NCBI GenBank assembly: GCA_018389105.1
Contig: JACATO010000982.1
Location: forward strand, 30,001 to 94,000
DNA length: 64,000 nucleotides
Reading direction: 5' to 3'
From: Nautilus pompilius
Lineage: Eukaryota; Mollusca; Cephalopoda; Nautilida; Nautilidae
A program made the translations under genes and the position numbers. Shown here one piece after another: positions 50,601 to 62,485 of the stretch. The notes under the pieces were generated by a model, which ran no database searches, had not been told where the DNA came from, and worked only from the letters and a program-made list of their open reading frames with translations. Every line of letters begins with the position of its first letter. Position 1 is the first letter of the stretch.

Positions 50601-53600
50601 TATTTACTCCTTTTTGTAGGGGAAATAATTTCATTGCGATACCTATCAACTAAAGAATTTTCTAAAAGAAAATGACAAATCTAAAGTTTTTTCCAGATTA
50701 GCTGGCTGGCTGGCTGGCTTATTTATTTATTTTTATTTATTTTTAGAATTCTGGTAGAAATACAAAGAAAAGACTGAAGAAGAACAAAAACCACGAGCGG
50801 GTAATATTTATGTTTGTGATATTTTGTGGATAATATGATCAAAGAACCTCATTTGTTGTTTTTTTTTTTTTTTCCAAAGATGGCACAGTTTAAGATTTGT
50901 CCCTGGACTGCATTAAGCTGTTTGTTAGTCCCAGTCTCAGATTGCCAGGCAGATTAACAATAGAATTAATAATTTAAAATTTGTGATGGAAGTTCTCCAA
51001 AATAATAAATAAAACTGAATCAGATTTTTTGTTGTTTTAGTTTGTTTTGAGCTGTTTGAACTGTTTCTATTATTATGGCACTGACTATCAGCTGTATAAG
51101 CCAGGTGGGGTTATACAAATGAATCTTAACGTTCCTAATATCTTTCTGCTGTATGTTATACATTCTGGAGTGACTTTTAGTGAGGAAATAATGCACTTTT
51201 GTGATCATAAAATTACAAAATAATACTTGCTTTCTTGCATGAAATCACAGATGGTGATTAATTTTAAGATCAAAGGATTACCATGTTTAAAAAAAAATTT
51301 TTTTTTTCCTTAAAATTTCTTTGAACAAAATGGACTTCATGGATGAAAGGCAAGTTGTGTTTGCTTCCAGTTTCATGACCAAGTAAATATGAATAAGGTT
51401 ATTGCCATGTTGATACATTTGGCACCCCATAAGTTTCTGTGATCTTTGCTTACACATCACCACCACTGACAACCTGAAGCAGTTCATAGGAAGATAATTA
51501 AGTCTTTGGTAATGAAAGATGGTGAGGTGCAGTTTATGTGTAAGCATCTAGCATTGAATACTCATTTAGATCAAAGGTCAGGGTGATAATTTTACACTGC
51601 TTAGTGCGTCTGCTTGGTTCTTGTTTATAACTCTCTTGAGACTGTTTTCAACTAAGAATTTTTGATGGTTCTAGAGTCCTTGTCAGTGTGATACTATTGA
51701 TTTTGGGAATGTGAATTCCTGATTTTATTTGGTGGATTAAAAGTTTAAGAGTGTCAAATAACTTTATTGCAGCAGTGGTTTTCGGGAGTGGCCATGTTGC
51801 TGCTGATTTTTGGACAGTCATGTCAAAATAGAATCATATAAAAAAAACATTTCATTTTGCAGACAACTAACCACTTGCTTGGACCGAAGCTGTTTTCGCT
51901 GGACAGGCTGATGGCAGTGTTTTATTCCATAGTAGACAGCAAAGTGGCACCAACAGCAGATATATTCATGCAGGTAAGTCTGTTCAGACTCACCAGTTAG
52001 TAGGAATTGAAGCATGAGATGATTGAGCATGGCTGCTGCTTGTTGAAGGTGTGGAGTACTTAGGTTCTTGTTTTTGATCTGAGTCCAGGATCATGGTATG
52101 TAACAGGTTTCTTTCTGTTCTGTTTTGTTTGTTTTTTTCTATTCACTTACTTCAAAGTTTAATTAGCTTTTTTTTTTTTTTTGGTTTTGGATTTTTGTAA
52201 ATACTAATTATTAAATATGGAATTTTTTTTTTTTTTCAGATATCTTCCTTGGTAACTCTTCGCTTGCTGGTGCAGGTGTCTGGTGATGAACAGCTGGATA
52301 CCCCAAAATATAAATGTTTAGTTTCGCTAGATTTTATCAAGTCTATAGCCAGGTAACTGGAGCTGCCTTACTGACTTTGGATGGCCCTGGGCTCCATTTT
52401 GCTGTGTTAACTACAGTTCTCTTTCAGGTCTAGGGAGTTAAAAATGAACAAGAGTTCAATCTTGGTTAATGCCAAGATGTTTCATTGTAGGGATGAATTA
52501 CATTCTGGATCATACTGTTAAGATATCTCCCTTTTCATCTGGGATCAGTTATTAGTGAGCAGGAGTTATTTATATCAATCTGAAGACTTCTTCCCTAAAA
52601 ATACTTTAAAAAGTACATTATTATTAATGGATCAAACACTATCAAGCTTTATTTAGATATGTAGCAACTAAATCTTAAGTTGTAATTGAGGGGTATACTT
52701 TTTGGATCAAGCAGGTATATTCTATCACAAAATTAACTTTTAATCTATAGAAAACCTGTAACACTGAAGAGCGTGTAAAAAAAAAACAAACCAACAAACA
52801 AGTTTTCTGAAGCTGCATGTGAATTCATAGCTTCATCTATGCATAAAAGGGCTGATGAACTTTCTTGTTGTATATACCATAGCGGTGGTTTAATTCCCAG
52901 AGTGGCCTAGTAAGTCACAAGCTTTACAGTGGGCAGAGAAGAGGTGAGGCTGGATGCATTGATGAACACATACATGCCCTAACATCAAGTGATGTAACAA
53001 GGAGCCCACTGGAATTCTTCTGATTAGTATTGGAAGGAAACTAGATCACTGGAGGAAATATGCACAGAAGTGAAGAGCAAGAAAAGTAATGCCAATGTTT
53101 ATACATCTAACGCCCTTGGATCCAAGCCATAGGTGTCATGATGACCAGAGAGCACTATAGCAATGCAATACCCCTTCTAACAATATTCTGGGGATTACCT
53201 TGAATGGCACAAAATTCAGTACATCAGATTTTCCATGTTGTGCATCAGAACCAAATCACACACTAGTGATGCTAGACATCTATGAATAAAATCCTGGGAT
53301 AAAAAATTAAACTTAGTAATTAAAAGGCAGAAAATCTGAAAGTGAGTAGTTTTCCTATTACTACACTTTTGCTTCATTTTGATGACATCTTTTTGGAACT
53401 GGTGAAACTATGAAAAAAGGGGGAGTATATATGTGTGATGGTTAGTGAAGCATTTCCATAGCAGTTTTTTTAGGATTGAATTAATCTCTCAATTTAAATG
53501 TAAATCAGTCATTTCCTCTTATCCTTTCTAGTCATCTTATCATTGGAAACCATGCTATCTTTTTATTTATTTATTTATTTTTCAGAACTGTTAACTTCGA

Positions 53601-53631
53601 CATTGTCAGATACCTCTTTGACTTTATTTAG
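38668..53631 (+). CDS. ORC5: Origin recognition complex subunit 5
   Basis: AAA+ subunit of the six-part complex that marks replication origins and loads MCM helicases. Coding starts at ATG 38684, with an in-frame TGA just before it (38675-38677); a splice acceptor at 38666-38667 implies an untranslated upstream exon. Coding exons: 38684-38743, 39910-40002, 41411-41608, 41828-41902, 43429-43540, 43766-43896, 44258-44306, 45366-45456, 48656-48723, 50141-50253, 50747-50800, 51863-51973, 52240-52352, 53586-53631. All have GT-AG borders and matching phases, giving 1,314 nt and 437 residues (human 435). Walker A is GHTGTGKS at 33-40 and Walker B is YIVLDRAE at about 116-123. Other landmarks are [48 protein letters not shown], and the C-terminus [13 protein letters not shown]. 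Nucleotide-binding residues look intact. AATAAA candidates for the 3' end lie near 54029 and 54104. Confidence 0.98.
38744..43428. other. ORC5 introns 1-4
   Basis: Introns 38744-39909, 40003-41410, 41609-41827 and 41903-43428 are AT-rich. The last holds a Tigger-like terminal sequence near 42881. A TA run is at 41191-41208. No other gene is supported. Confidence 0.8.
44450..45070 (+). mobile_element. Tc1-type transposase relic in ORC5 intron 7
   Basis: Frame-hopping translation gives [11 protein letters not shown] (about 44530), [12 protein letters not shown] (about 44636-44670), TMQFDN..RTQDCSN (about 44775-44810) and a poor [12 protein letters not shown] end. These are the second half of a Tc1 transposase in correct order. 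Many stops; inactive and old. It lies in the 1,059-bp intron 44307-45365. Confidence 0.6.
45880..46800 (+). mobile_element. Tc1-type transposase relic in ORC5 intron 8
   Basis: In order along the plus strand: a [14 protein letters not shown] linker (about 45970), [14 protein letters not shown] (about 46256), [15 protein letters not shown] (about 46350), [20 protein letters not shown] (about 46498; normally QHDNAPxHxA), [19 protein letters not shown] (about 46555), [15 protein letters not shown] (about 46684) and GGHAQYK near 46772. Reading needs several frame changes. It is in the 3.2-kb intron 45457-48655 of ORC5, same strand as the host gene. Confidence 0.75.
48470..48560 (-). repeat. SINE-tail-like fragment in ORC5 intron 8
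   Basis: On the minus strand it reads CCACCAGCCTGTTCTGTGTG then GGTTTTCTCTAGATTAC, resembling the body-to-tail part of the element at 63190-63350. Confidence 0.35.
48724..50140. other. ORC5 intron 9
   Basis: AT-rich, 1,417 bp, no exon or element recognised. The following introns (50254-50746, 50801-51862, 51974-52239) are similar; 50254-50560 is a less AT-rich segment that may be an unrecognised repeat, and TGGC/CTGG repeats lie at 50701-50719. Confidence 0.6.
52353..53585. other. ORC5 intron 13 with a SINE-like fragment
   Basis: 1,233 bp. About 52880-53120 resembles, on the minus strand, the TTTCCT...AGAATTCCAGT tail of the fragment at 34270-34440. No exon. Confidence 0.5.
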
Positions 53632-54439
53632 CAGTTTCCTTGCTCATCACACTCACAAAGTGACTCACCAGAAGGATCAAAGAGACTTGTTTGTTTTGGG
53701 CACACTAATCCTGGTGAAAAAGAAGAGGTGAGAAAAGTTTATCGTGATGAACTGCTGGAGTTAGCACAAACAAGGCAACAAACTTACAACTCCTATTACT
53801 GTTCCCCACCTGGATGTCTGCAGAGATTAATTGTTTAAAAGTTGTTTGTAATCCAAACGACAATGACATGTTGGGATTATTTCATAATGCCATGTCACAT
53901 GCAGAAATACTGGATGGATTTAAGTTGACTGTAAAGATGAAAACAATTAAGGCCAGCAGAAGTAATAGGTTTTTGATTTTTATATTTCCAAGAAAATTCT
54001 GTTTCCCTGCCTCTTTTATGTTTGTTTTTAATAAAATTGCTGTCTTTATATATCTTGTTTTGTATCTGTTAAATGCACCAATTTATTTTGTGATGAAATT
54101 TTAAAATAAACAACAACATCCATTACCAAGTTTACTGTGAATCACAGTATTTTTGTGCTCAATTTTTAACCAGACTGTTTCAAGTTCTTCAATTTACATC
54201 ATTAAATGTAGATCATCTGATTACAGTATATGATCTGTTGCTATTTTTTTACTAGTTGGACTGGCCAACTAAACTACCACAGGCTGCAGATGTTTGTCAT
54301 AAGCAGATGGTATGCTTGTCATCAATACCTACTAGTAAGCCCGCTTATGTTTTTCTCGTGTCCTACATCAGTCTCAACGATGGAGACAGCTCTGGCAGAG
54401 GAGGGAGCGTAGTGCCACATCTATCTGCCAGATAACGTT

Positions 54440-54660
54440 TTCCATCTTGCATCACATGAAACCCAGCACTTCAGATTCTGACAGTGAAATCTCTACTAAA
54501 ACTTATTTTTTAGAGGATGGAGACCAGAGTCTGGTTGGGAAAGAAGAAATATGCTCGGGTGGTACACCAAACCGAACCAGCCCTGAGACTGGGAGCTGAA
54601 CTCAGGCCCTCAGCCTTGGCAGCTCCATAGTCCAGCTACCAGGCTGCTCTCTTGTGTAAT
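54440..54660 (-). repeat. SINE-like fragment with tRNA-related head
   Basis: Minus strand from 54660: AGCAGCCTGGTAGCTGGACT (A-box-like) and, about 30 bases on, GAGTTCAGCTCCC (B-box-like). Then comes a body ending TTCTTTCCCAACCAGAC, parallel to the TTCACCAGCC body of the other copies. Confidence 0.45.
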
Positions 54661-57600
54661 TGCACAACTGATGGAAAAGGATGTCAGTGGTAATTGTTTA
54701 CTTGACACATCAGAATCGGCAAATCATAAGAAAACAATAACACAAACTTAATACTGGCTTGGTAGCAGATTATTATAATTTATGAATTTAAATTCCAAAT
54801 TTGCTGACCAAACATGTAGATAAAGTGTAAACAAGAGAGAAAACAGCCTACCATTGATTTATTGGTGATGCCAAAATGACGACACTTTTTTTTTGTGAAG
54901 ACTAGATGTGTGACTGCTTGTGCAGAAATGTTACAGTGGCTGAAGAAAAGCAAATGATAAATATAAAAAGAGAAAACCCTAAGTGATCTACCAAAAACAA
55001 GCAGAGGTTTCAAACAAAGTTGTTGGAGACCGATAAGGAGATCAGAGCTGATGGAATTGCCAATGTGTTAGCTTTAGTGTTGGAAGTGAGGAGTGCCATT
55101 TTCTCCAAAGGCAGTTTGCTGTTAGTGGGAAATTTTCAGTTTAATGAAGACAGGCAGACCCAACTTGTCTTAGATTAATTTTGGTCCATAAAAAGTGACA
55201 AAAGGACAATACGCCACTTGCTTTTTTGACTTGGTAAAGAAAGCATTTACTGAGAATAAGAACCGCTATCAATTAGTTCAAGATTCCCATGGGGCTGATG
55301 GTGAATTGCAATTGTCCCTGTTGGCAAATGGGCTTAGCAGGAGGAGGCAGCAAACAGGTCCAAGTCACCAGATTTGATGATAGAGAAATTCTCAGGTATT
55401 ACGCCAGATTGAAACTACTAGCTGCCATCCCAGCCTTTTCTGTTCCTTACAGTCTTGACACATGGCACGTGAAGTTTTATTGTAGACAACGTCAAGCCCC
55501 TCGAGGAACAAAATCATTGGGCTATGGGGAAAAAAAATCAAAAGGTTCTCTCTTCACAGGGCTCTCTGAAGTGGAAGCTGCCACTTCTAGACTGTTTTGG
55601 ACATGTTAATAACATTTCCAGGAAAGAATTAAAAACTGAAGTTGTATCTTGAGCATTCAGATAAGGTTTTCTGATCAACAGAAAAAAATGGGTGGCATTA
55701 GTGAAAGTACAACACCAAATGTCTACTCCAAACTCTAAGTATGGAAGTGGATTGGCAAGAGTCAGTAATCTGTTCAGTCTAGATGGAAGTGGATTGGCAT
55801 AGTGAAAACTATTGATTAGGCAGTTGGTTAATATGAACAAAAGGTCAGTTTGAATGAATATAAATGTTGTATGTCATTATTTTAATGAGTTAACTGAATG
55901 TAAAGAGAGAAATGAATGAATGTCTTCAATAACCAAGCATATTTTCTCTGCGTGTATGCTACAAGAGATGTTCAAATTAAACCTGGTTGGATACCATTAC
56001 AGTGATGCTATCTATTTCAACTGAGTTTCATTTCAACGTCCACAGTGCTATTATTTATGTTTTATAGGGGGAGATAACTGTGATAAAATGTCCTACTTGG
56101 CATTTCGGGGAACAAAATATTTGTAGCTACTTTAATTTTACAAAACTGAAAAAAAAATTTGAACTGGACATTTTGAAATCTGCGGTATGTAGTGTAATCT
56201 TATAGGGCTGGATCTGCCTTCTAATAAAATCTTTAGTGAAATGGAATGGACTGTCTGTTAGCCCTAATTCTCCAAATGATTAGCTAAAGATGTCCAGTTT
56301 TCAAAAGTACCACGATTAACCTTATAAACTTTTACTTTAATTCAAGATTATGTGTGCCATTGGAATTCTGTTCTGCATTGGCTTGTGCATAGGAAGACCA
56401 AAAATTTTTAATTGGGTTTGCTTAACGCAGCAGAATAGTTGCGCATAACGGCAAAGGTTGATTGAGAGTGATGGTTGCTATGAGAAGTGATCTTGCTGAG
56501 GTTCAAACGTTGCTTGATTAAAGATGTATCCTTTAGTGGATTGTTTAGAAATGGAAGGTGGTAATCTGGCAAGTGGGGAAACTAAACCCTTGTGTTGTAA
56601 AAAAATGTAATGTACACTTTAAAAAAAATTACTGACAAGATTTAAAGGAAGTTTGTTTCCTGACTCATCGCATTAGGGGTGAAACTCTCGTGCTTTTCAT
56701 TGTCATCCTCCGTGATGCTTTTATATTCTGTTCTGTTCAGGCGGATCTTCAAATGGTGCTAGTGTAGAACAGCTAGAGTGACAGACCAGCAAGAGGTCAT
56801 CAGCCATGGTTCCTGTTTGTGACTGAACGCAGCTGCAGAGGGCTGGTGTTCTACACCACTCGTTTGCATGTTATTTAGTTTAAAACAAAAAAAAAAAGGA
56901 GAAAAAATAGAGGCATTTTATTGTAAACTGGCTTATTGTAGATCTGACGAGGCTTGATGTTAGGAAATAGATACCTTGATCGAAGGTGGTCTTAATGAGC
57001 CAAACTGGCTTTCATTTCATTTCGTTAGCAAAAGACCACACGACGGAAGTTAGGGAGCCTGGAGGCGAACTCTCTCTCAAGATCTGCGATTTCGTTTTAA
57101 CTTTATCATGGTACACCGACGTAAGGTTGGGGTTAGGGGAAAAAAAGGGGCCATGAGAGCTTCTTGACATGGTATATTTTCAGATATAGTTTTTGTTGAA
57201 TGAAAAAAAAAAAAAAAGAAAATTTTGCTTTTAGAGAGAAAAACAAACTGAAAATCCAGAATTATTATTATTACTATTTTTATATATATATTTTTTTCCA
57301 GCTGGTGCTGGTTTATGACGGCTTTGAGGGGAAAGAGAAATAAACCCCGTGGCCACGAGAAGATGGAGAGAGCGAATACTACATTGGAAAAAACCCTAGA
57401 GGAGGGGGCGCAAAATGGCTAAATGACACTGGCCCCTTGTGTTTTCTTGACTGGAGGCCAACCCGGAACCACTTTGGTGCATGTAAATCTTTGTTTTTCA
57501 CCACTTCGAGCAAGAATAAGAGAGGGGTGGGAGGGGGATAAACAAAGAAGTGAAATGTTGGGAAAGGAGGCCACCTACGATTTGCATAAAGCAGAATTAA

Positions 57601-59861
57601 CATGGGTGCTTCTGAAAAACAGTTTTTAATCTCGAAAACATCTGACCTCCATTAAGCTATAAAAAAAAACAAACAAACAAACAAAAAAATGTACCACTAT
57701 GTGTGGTGTTTTGTACCATCTGGAAAATTGTCGAAGTATCTAAAACCATCTGCCAACCCTTACTGGAAGTATTGTTTTAGAAAACGGATGAAACCAGAAG
57801 TACTGGATGGAGTTGTTGTATGTGTTGGGGGAAGAGAGAATGTGCTTGTTTATTAAGATTTGGCATGCAATTCTGCTTAATGTTCTGTGTATTTTACCTT
57901 CCTCACTCTGCCTGGGTCACATTTGTACTTGTGCTGAGCTGGCTGTGTATTTGAACACAACTTATAATACAGAACACATGGGACTGGAATGATCCTTGTT
58001 CCAAAGGGCCATGTTAAGGAGGGAGGTACCGATAACCCCTATGACTCAGCCTGTGCTGAGTAATGCAGATTTTAAGGGTAGAGGGGACAGGAATGGAGGG
58101 GGGTGCAGATGTGCCTCAATTAATATACAAAGGGTTAAAAGATAATCTACATCACGAATGGTAATTGGAGAGTAGACCATAAAATTTCACCAGTTTGTGC
58201 TGCAATGTGGGACAACTTATTTTATCTATGGGTGGGACTTTTTCCCTCTGCAGTATTATGGGACCATTCTTTCAGTTCTTAGCAGATAAGAAAACTAATA
58301 AAGATTTCTAGGTTTAAGAATTACAGACACTTTCCCTTTAAATTTTCCAAACACCCCCCCTTTTTACTAATGTAATTATTTATTATGAGTCAAGATGTTA
58401 TAGCCAGCAATTTTCTTCCATCACCACCCTGTTTTTCACTTTCTTATCATAAGCATCATGTGTATTGGGAGAAAGAGAGAGAGGAATAAACAAGTTGGAG
58501 CCCAGCCTCTGAAATCTAATCAAGCTGGTGACATCTGGTGAAGTGACTTGTTGATCTCCCTAGTAACTGTTTTATTTCTACAGCTTTTCCCTCTGGCTGG
58601 GTCCAGCACCAAGACCCTGATCTGGAATTCTACCTTATCTCTCCTCACCAACTTGCAACTTCCCCACGCTTTCTGATAGGATTTCCTCGCTCTCATATCT
58701 AACATGCCCTTTGCTTGTTTTTTTCTTCTCTCTCTCTCTATTATAATCTGCCTAAAGCCAAATAATTCCTATTTAGATTTTAGTTATGCAGTTTCTGTTA
58801 GCTTCATCTGCTATAATTTATAAATTCCAGATTTATATCATATGCCAGCTCTGTATGAAGCAGATTTAAAAACAACAACAACAACAAAAAAACTAATACC
58901 TGCTGTCTTAAAGTTTAGACAATTAAAGACCAACCAACAAGTGTCTTTTTATGACAGCTTTTTCCTTATGGTAAATAATCTCAGAACAACGATAACCTGA
59001 AGTATTAAAAAGTTGGAATGACTTCCAGTTCTTTTACATTGAAAATAGTGGATACCTATTTTTTTCTTCTCCTTTTTAAATAGTAAGAAACACTAAATAA
59101 AGACACTTTATTAACAAATTAGTTTAGTAAATTTGATTAGCTGTTATTATAAATCTCAGTAAATGATCAAGGTGGGATTTTAATAATTTATATTGAGAAA
59201 ACAAAATTCTAATTCTCAATCCTTGAAAATAAACAGTCTTGATAATTCAACATGAAAGTTTCCGTAGCTTTGTCAATTCTTATTGATGAACAGTGGGGAT
59301 AAAATATCAAAGTGTAAAATACAGAAATTGGTTGCTTCCCCTGAAATTCTCTCTCGTAAACTTTAATTACAAAATACAAACAAAACACTAATGTATAACT
59401 TTAATCACAATGTTTCAGACGCTCACTATATTAATTCCTTAAATCATTTGGACTAGGTAGTTTGATTTTTGCTAGTTGTTCAGAAGAATCAAGATTCTCC
59501 TTTCACCAGATTATTTTTGTGAATTGCTTTTTCATCCATCCCAGACTGAGCATTGCAAATGAGATTAGAACAGTCAGCTCTGCTTTTCCAAAAGCTTTAA
59601 TAAAGACCCATTCTTCTCGTTTAATTAGTGTCTTTATTTTAAGACAGCCCCTTTTCACTACTGGTCTACACCACTTATCACATTTTAGGTTTTGTTCATC
59701 ATCACTAGTTGATGGGACAGCTTACCCAGACAGCGGAGACTTTCCTGATTAGCATAGCCCATGTGAATGCATTTCCAGTAGAGAGTGAAGCTCATTCGCC
59801 TCTCAGGGACATCTCTTGTTTAATATGTTAACTGCTTAACGAGACTTATCCTTTGCCGCAG

Positions 59862-59965
59862 AACATGGTGTTGCCAAGAAACTTTCAGAACGGTGGTGCT
59901 TCAGAAGGAAGACTGGTTCCAGAAGAGACCAAACTGGGAAACGTTTCTAAGAGTGAGGAGAACAG
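59862..59965 (+). other. Possible exon, untranslated or unknown
   Basis: Bounded by an acceptor (TTTGCCGCAG) and a donor (AACAG|GTCAGTG). The 104 bases are open from an ATG at 59865 (MVLPRNFQNGGASEGRLVPE...). Joining it to the reelin exon at 62266 would put it out of frame with the reelin ATG, so it could be a 5' UTR exon of reelin with its own upstream ORF, or chance. No homology recognised. Confidence 0.3.
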
Positions 59966-61759
59966 GTCAGTGTGCAGCACTCTTGCTTGCCATGCCCTCC
60001 CGGGCTGTGTTTCTGTCGCTGTTTGGATGCTTTTTTTAAATGTTTAATAATCAAATTAATCTCATTACTTTTGAAAAAAATGGTAAACGATAGAATAACT
60101 AGTTGAAGACGTGTAGAAAAGAGTTCTGCTCACCTGTGAAAATGGTGTAGTTTAAAATTAAAGGCAGGAAGTGTAGGGATGCGGATGACAGAAATAATAA
60201 TACATTTTTTTTTTTTAAAGTTTAAAGTGTGTAGTTAACATTCACGAAGTTTTGTTCAAGAGCTGCCTCCACTGGGGGTTTCCGAGCAGAGGAAAAGCTT
60301 ACTAAAGGTATCAGATGAGTTGTTTTTTTTTTTTTTTAATGTGGAAAAAAACATCTGTGCCTCATTGGAGGTTGAGTTTTTTTTCTCTCCCCTTCTAACT
60401 TAATTAATTTCTTCTCTGCCCTATTTTCAGTTTTTTATTATATATTTATAATAATAATGTAATGTGTATAATACTTATGGAAAACTTTGGACACATTTTC
60501 CGATCACTAACATCAACTATAACAGTGCTAACCAGCCCTGTGTGGTCTGTCAGTCAGTCAGTCCTGGTGGTGATGAGAGAGGGAAGGGAAATTTGAGGAC
60601 CAACCCCCCCCCCCCAGCCAGCCAGAAGGTATCTCATACATACTTGAACACCGTATCTCTTTACAATGTCTGACCTCGAGCAAAATTCCTGCATCCTTCT
60701 CTTCTCGCGCCCAATATCCCAACACCGCAAAATTTATCTATCTAAATTTTTTTCCCCTTAAATTTCTCTTCCAATCCCCTCTTCTCTTTACTTATATATG
60801 CATTTGCATATAAGTAAATTAAAATTTTTTTTACCATTTCACAACTGTCAACCTTGAAAACTGAAAGTGGACTTTTTTTTACCTTGGCAGAATACGTTCC
60901 AGTGGGTCTGGAGAATCTTGTAGTAGGATTTGCTTTTAGTTGGACCATCAGTTTGTAAGTATCATACATATTTATATATTTCTTTCTTTCTTAGTTAATT
61001 CTTTATATTTTAAAATAACCCGTTAAAGATTGTTTTTCTAAAATAAAGTTTTGACCATCAAATTGTAAGTATTAACAGGTTTTAAAAAAAAAACTTTTAG
61101 CGCTTTGTTTTGTAATCTCAGGACGTAATATTACCAAGAAGTTTTCGCCTCCTCCCACCTTTTTTCCTCTTTTCTTGTCAAAGATGCACTGTAACAGTAA
61201 TTGGATTTTTATTTCTGGATATGTTGGATATGAAATGAGTCAGGGTTTTTGTAATGTTTGGGGCTGGAATAAGGTCTTACAAAAAGAGATTATTTCATGT
61301 ATTTGGTGATATAGTGGAGTGTGTGTTCATGTATGTAGAACAACAGTGTGCGCCTTGTCCATGCATGCATCTTTATAGCACGTTTGCGTTATGTCCGTCT
61401 ACTTGTACATGTATGCCTACAGGTCATCCCTCCCAGAAAGAGAATGCATGCACTATTTTTCTAGCCTAGCAAACAGTCAGAAATCTCAAAACATGGTATG
61501 CTACAATAGGTGTAAAAAAAATGCCTACTGTTGGCGTTCGCGCAGGCATTGCAGCATCTGACAGCAGTGCGACACACAAGTTTTCACAGGGATAGCTGTT
61601 AGGGCATCAGAATTCTTTGTGGGAGTTTGTGGCTGGTAGCTGCTGATTTTGTGGCTTAAAACTTGTTTTTCATAGCACCCATCAGTGGGGGGGGGATAAA
61701 ATCTGGTGGTGCAAGAGCTGGAGAAGGTGGTGAGTATTCCGCATCACTCGTCTATTTCT

Positions 61760-61952
61760 CAGTAAAGTATTCTTCCAAAAATGATACGCACTAAAATCGC
61801 ACGTCCTCTGGGGTATGTTGTTGCACTGCACGCTAACTTCATCTGTGAGCTTCTGAATGAAATGTGTCTTAATGTCAAGAGACACAACAGCTTTTTATGG
61901 TATCATACAAAGGAGTGTATACATTACTTTGGTGCACCCTGTATATGGCTTA
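61760..61952. mobile_element. mariner-like right terminus (relic or MITE)
   Basis: The sequence ends TTTGGTGCACCCTGTATA (61930-61947), the inverse of the TATACAGGGTGC termini at 13645 and 24903. The preceding 150 bases have no coding potential and no left end is evident. Likely a fragment of a related element. Confidence 0.45.
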
Positions 61953-62265
61953 TTTGTCTCTCCATTCATGTTTGTATGCATATCTGCAGACATATTGTAT
62001 AGGTGCATCTACATGTGCACATGGAGGGAGTGCAAGAGAATATTTATTCAAATTTTTCAGAGAATTAAAATAAATTTTTTTTTTTTTTTTTTTTGTCTGT
62101 TTACCTAGTTTACAACAATAAGAAAATTGACATTGTGGGATGCTAACTTCACATTAAGCTTATACCTAAAATGTTCAGTGTTATAAGTAATCTTTAACAT
62201 CAAGGAATGTCTCTTACTTTTCTCCCAGTTCTCTACATCTATCTCTATGTTGTCTTTTCCTTCAG

Positions 62266-62485
62266 ACTGAAGCAGCCATGGAAGTGGTTGCACGGACCTG
62301 CCTGTTAGTAGCCATACTGTCTGTACAGGCAGTATCAGGCCAGCTACCACATTTAGCACCATTTTTCTTTCTCTGTAACTACCATGGAGGTTTGCAGGAT
62401 TTGGGAATTGAGACTGGAGAAGTCTCTCTCAGCATCTCACTGACTGGTAACCCAGAATACTACGTACCAGGGAAACTTTATGAAG
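62266..62485 (+). CDS. RELN: Reelin, first coding exon (gene continues beyond the window)
   Basis: Large secreted glycoprotein that in vertebrates signals through ApoER2/VLDLR in neuronal positioning. The exon begins after TTTTCCTTCAG (62264-62265), implying an untranslated upstream exon. Coding starts at ATG 62278. Residues 1-21 are a signal peptide (MEVVARTCLLVAILSVQAVSG). Then comes the start of the Reeler domain: LAPFFFLCNYHGGLQDLG, GEVSLSISLTGNPEYYVPG, very close to the human APPFFFLC-type and GNPTYYVPG motifs. The exon most likely ends at 62485 in phase 1 with a GC donor (GAAG|GCAAGT); the frame runs into a stop at 62524 if unspliced. Only about 69 residues of a roughly 3,400-residue protein are present, and no certain second exon was found to 64000. 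Identity is strong from the FFFLC and YYVPG blocks and from the ORC5 neighbour. Confidence 0.9.

Larger units (their letters stand above)
53632..62265. other. Spacer between ORC5 and reelin
   Basis: The left 500 bases are ORC5 3' UTR. The rest is AT-rich with poly-A/T, poly-C (60605-60617) and a SINE-like fragment (54440-54660). A region at 55020-55840 has scattered open segments that I do not recognise. A possible exon lies at 59862-59965, and a mariner-like right end near 61936. It presumably includes the reelin promoter and untranslated first exon, neither of which can be located. Confidence 0.5.

Noticed and set aside
55195..55609. Two overlapping open frames downstream of ORC5
   Set aside because: Some non-repetitive amino-acid sequence, but no family recognised and no splice signals; possibly an old repeat, not supported as a gene.
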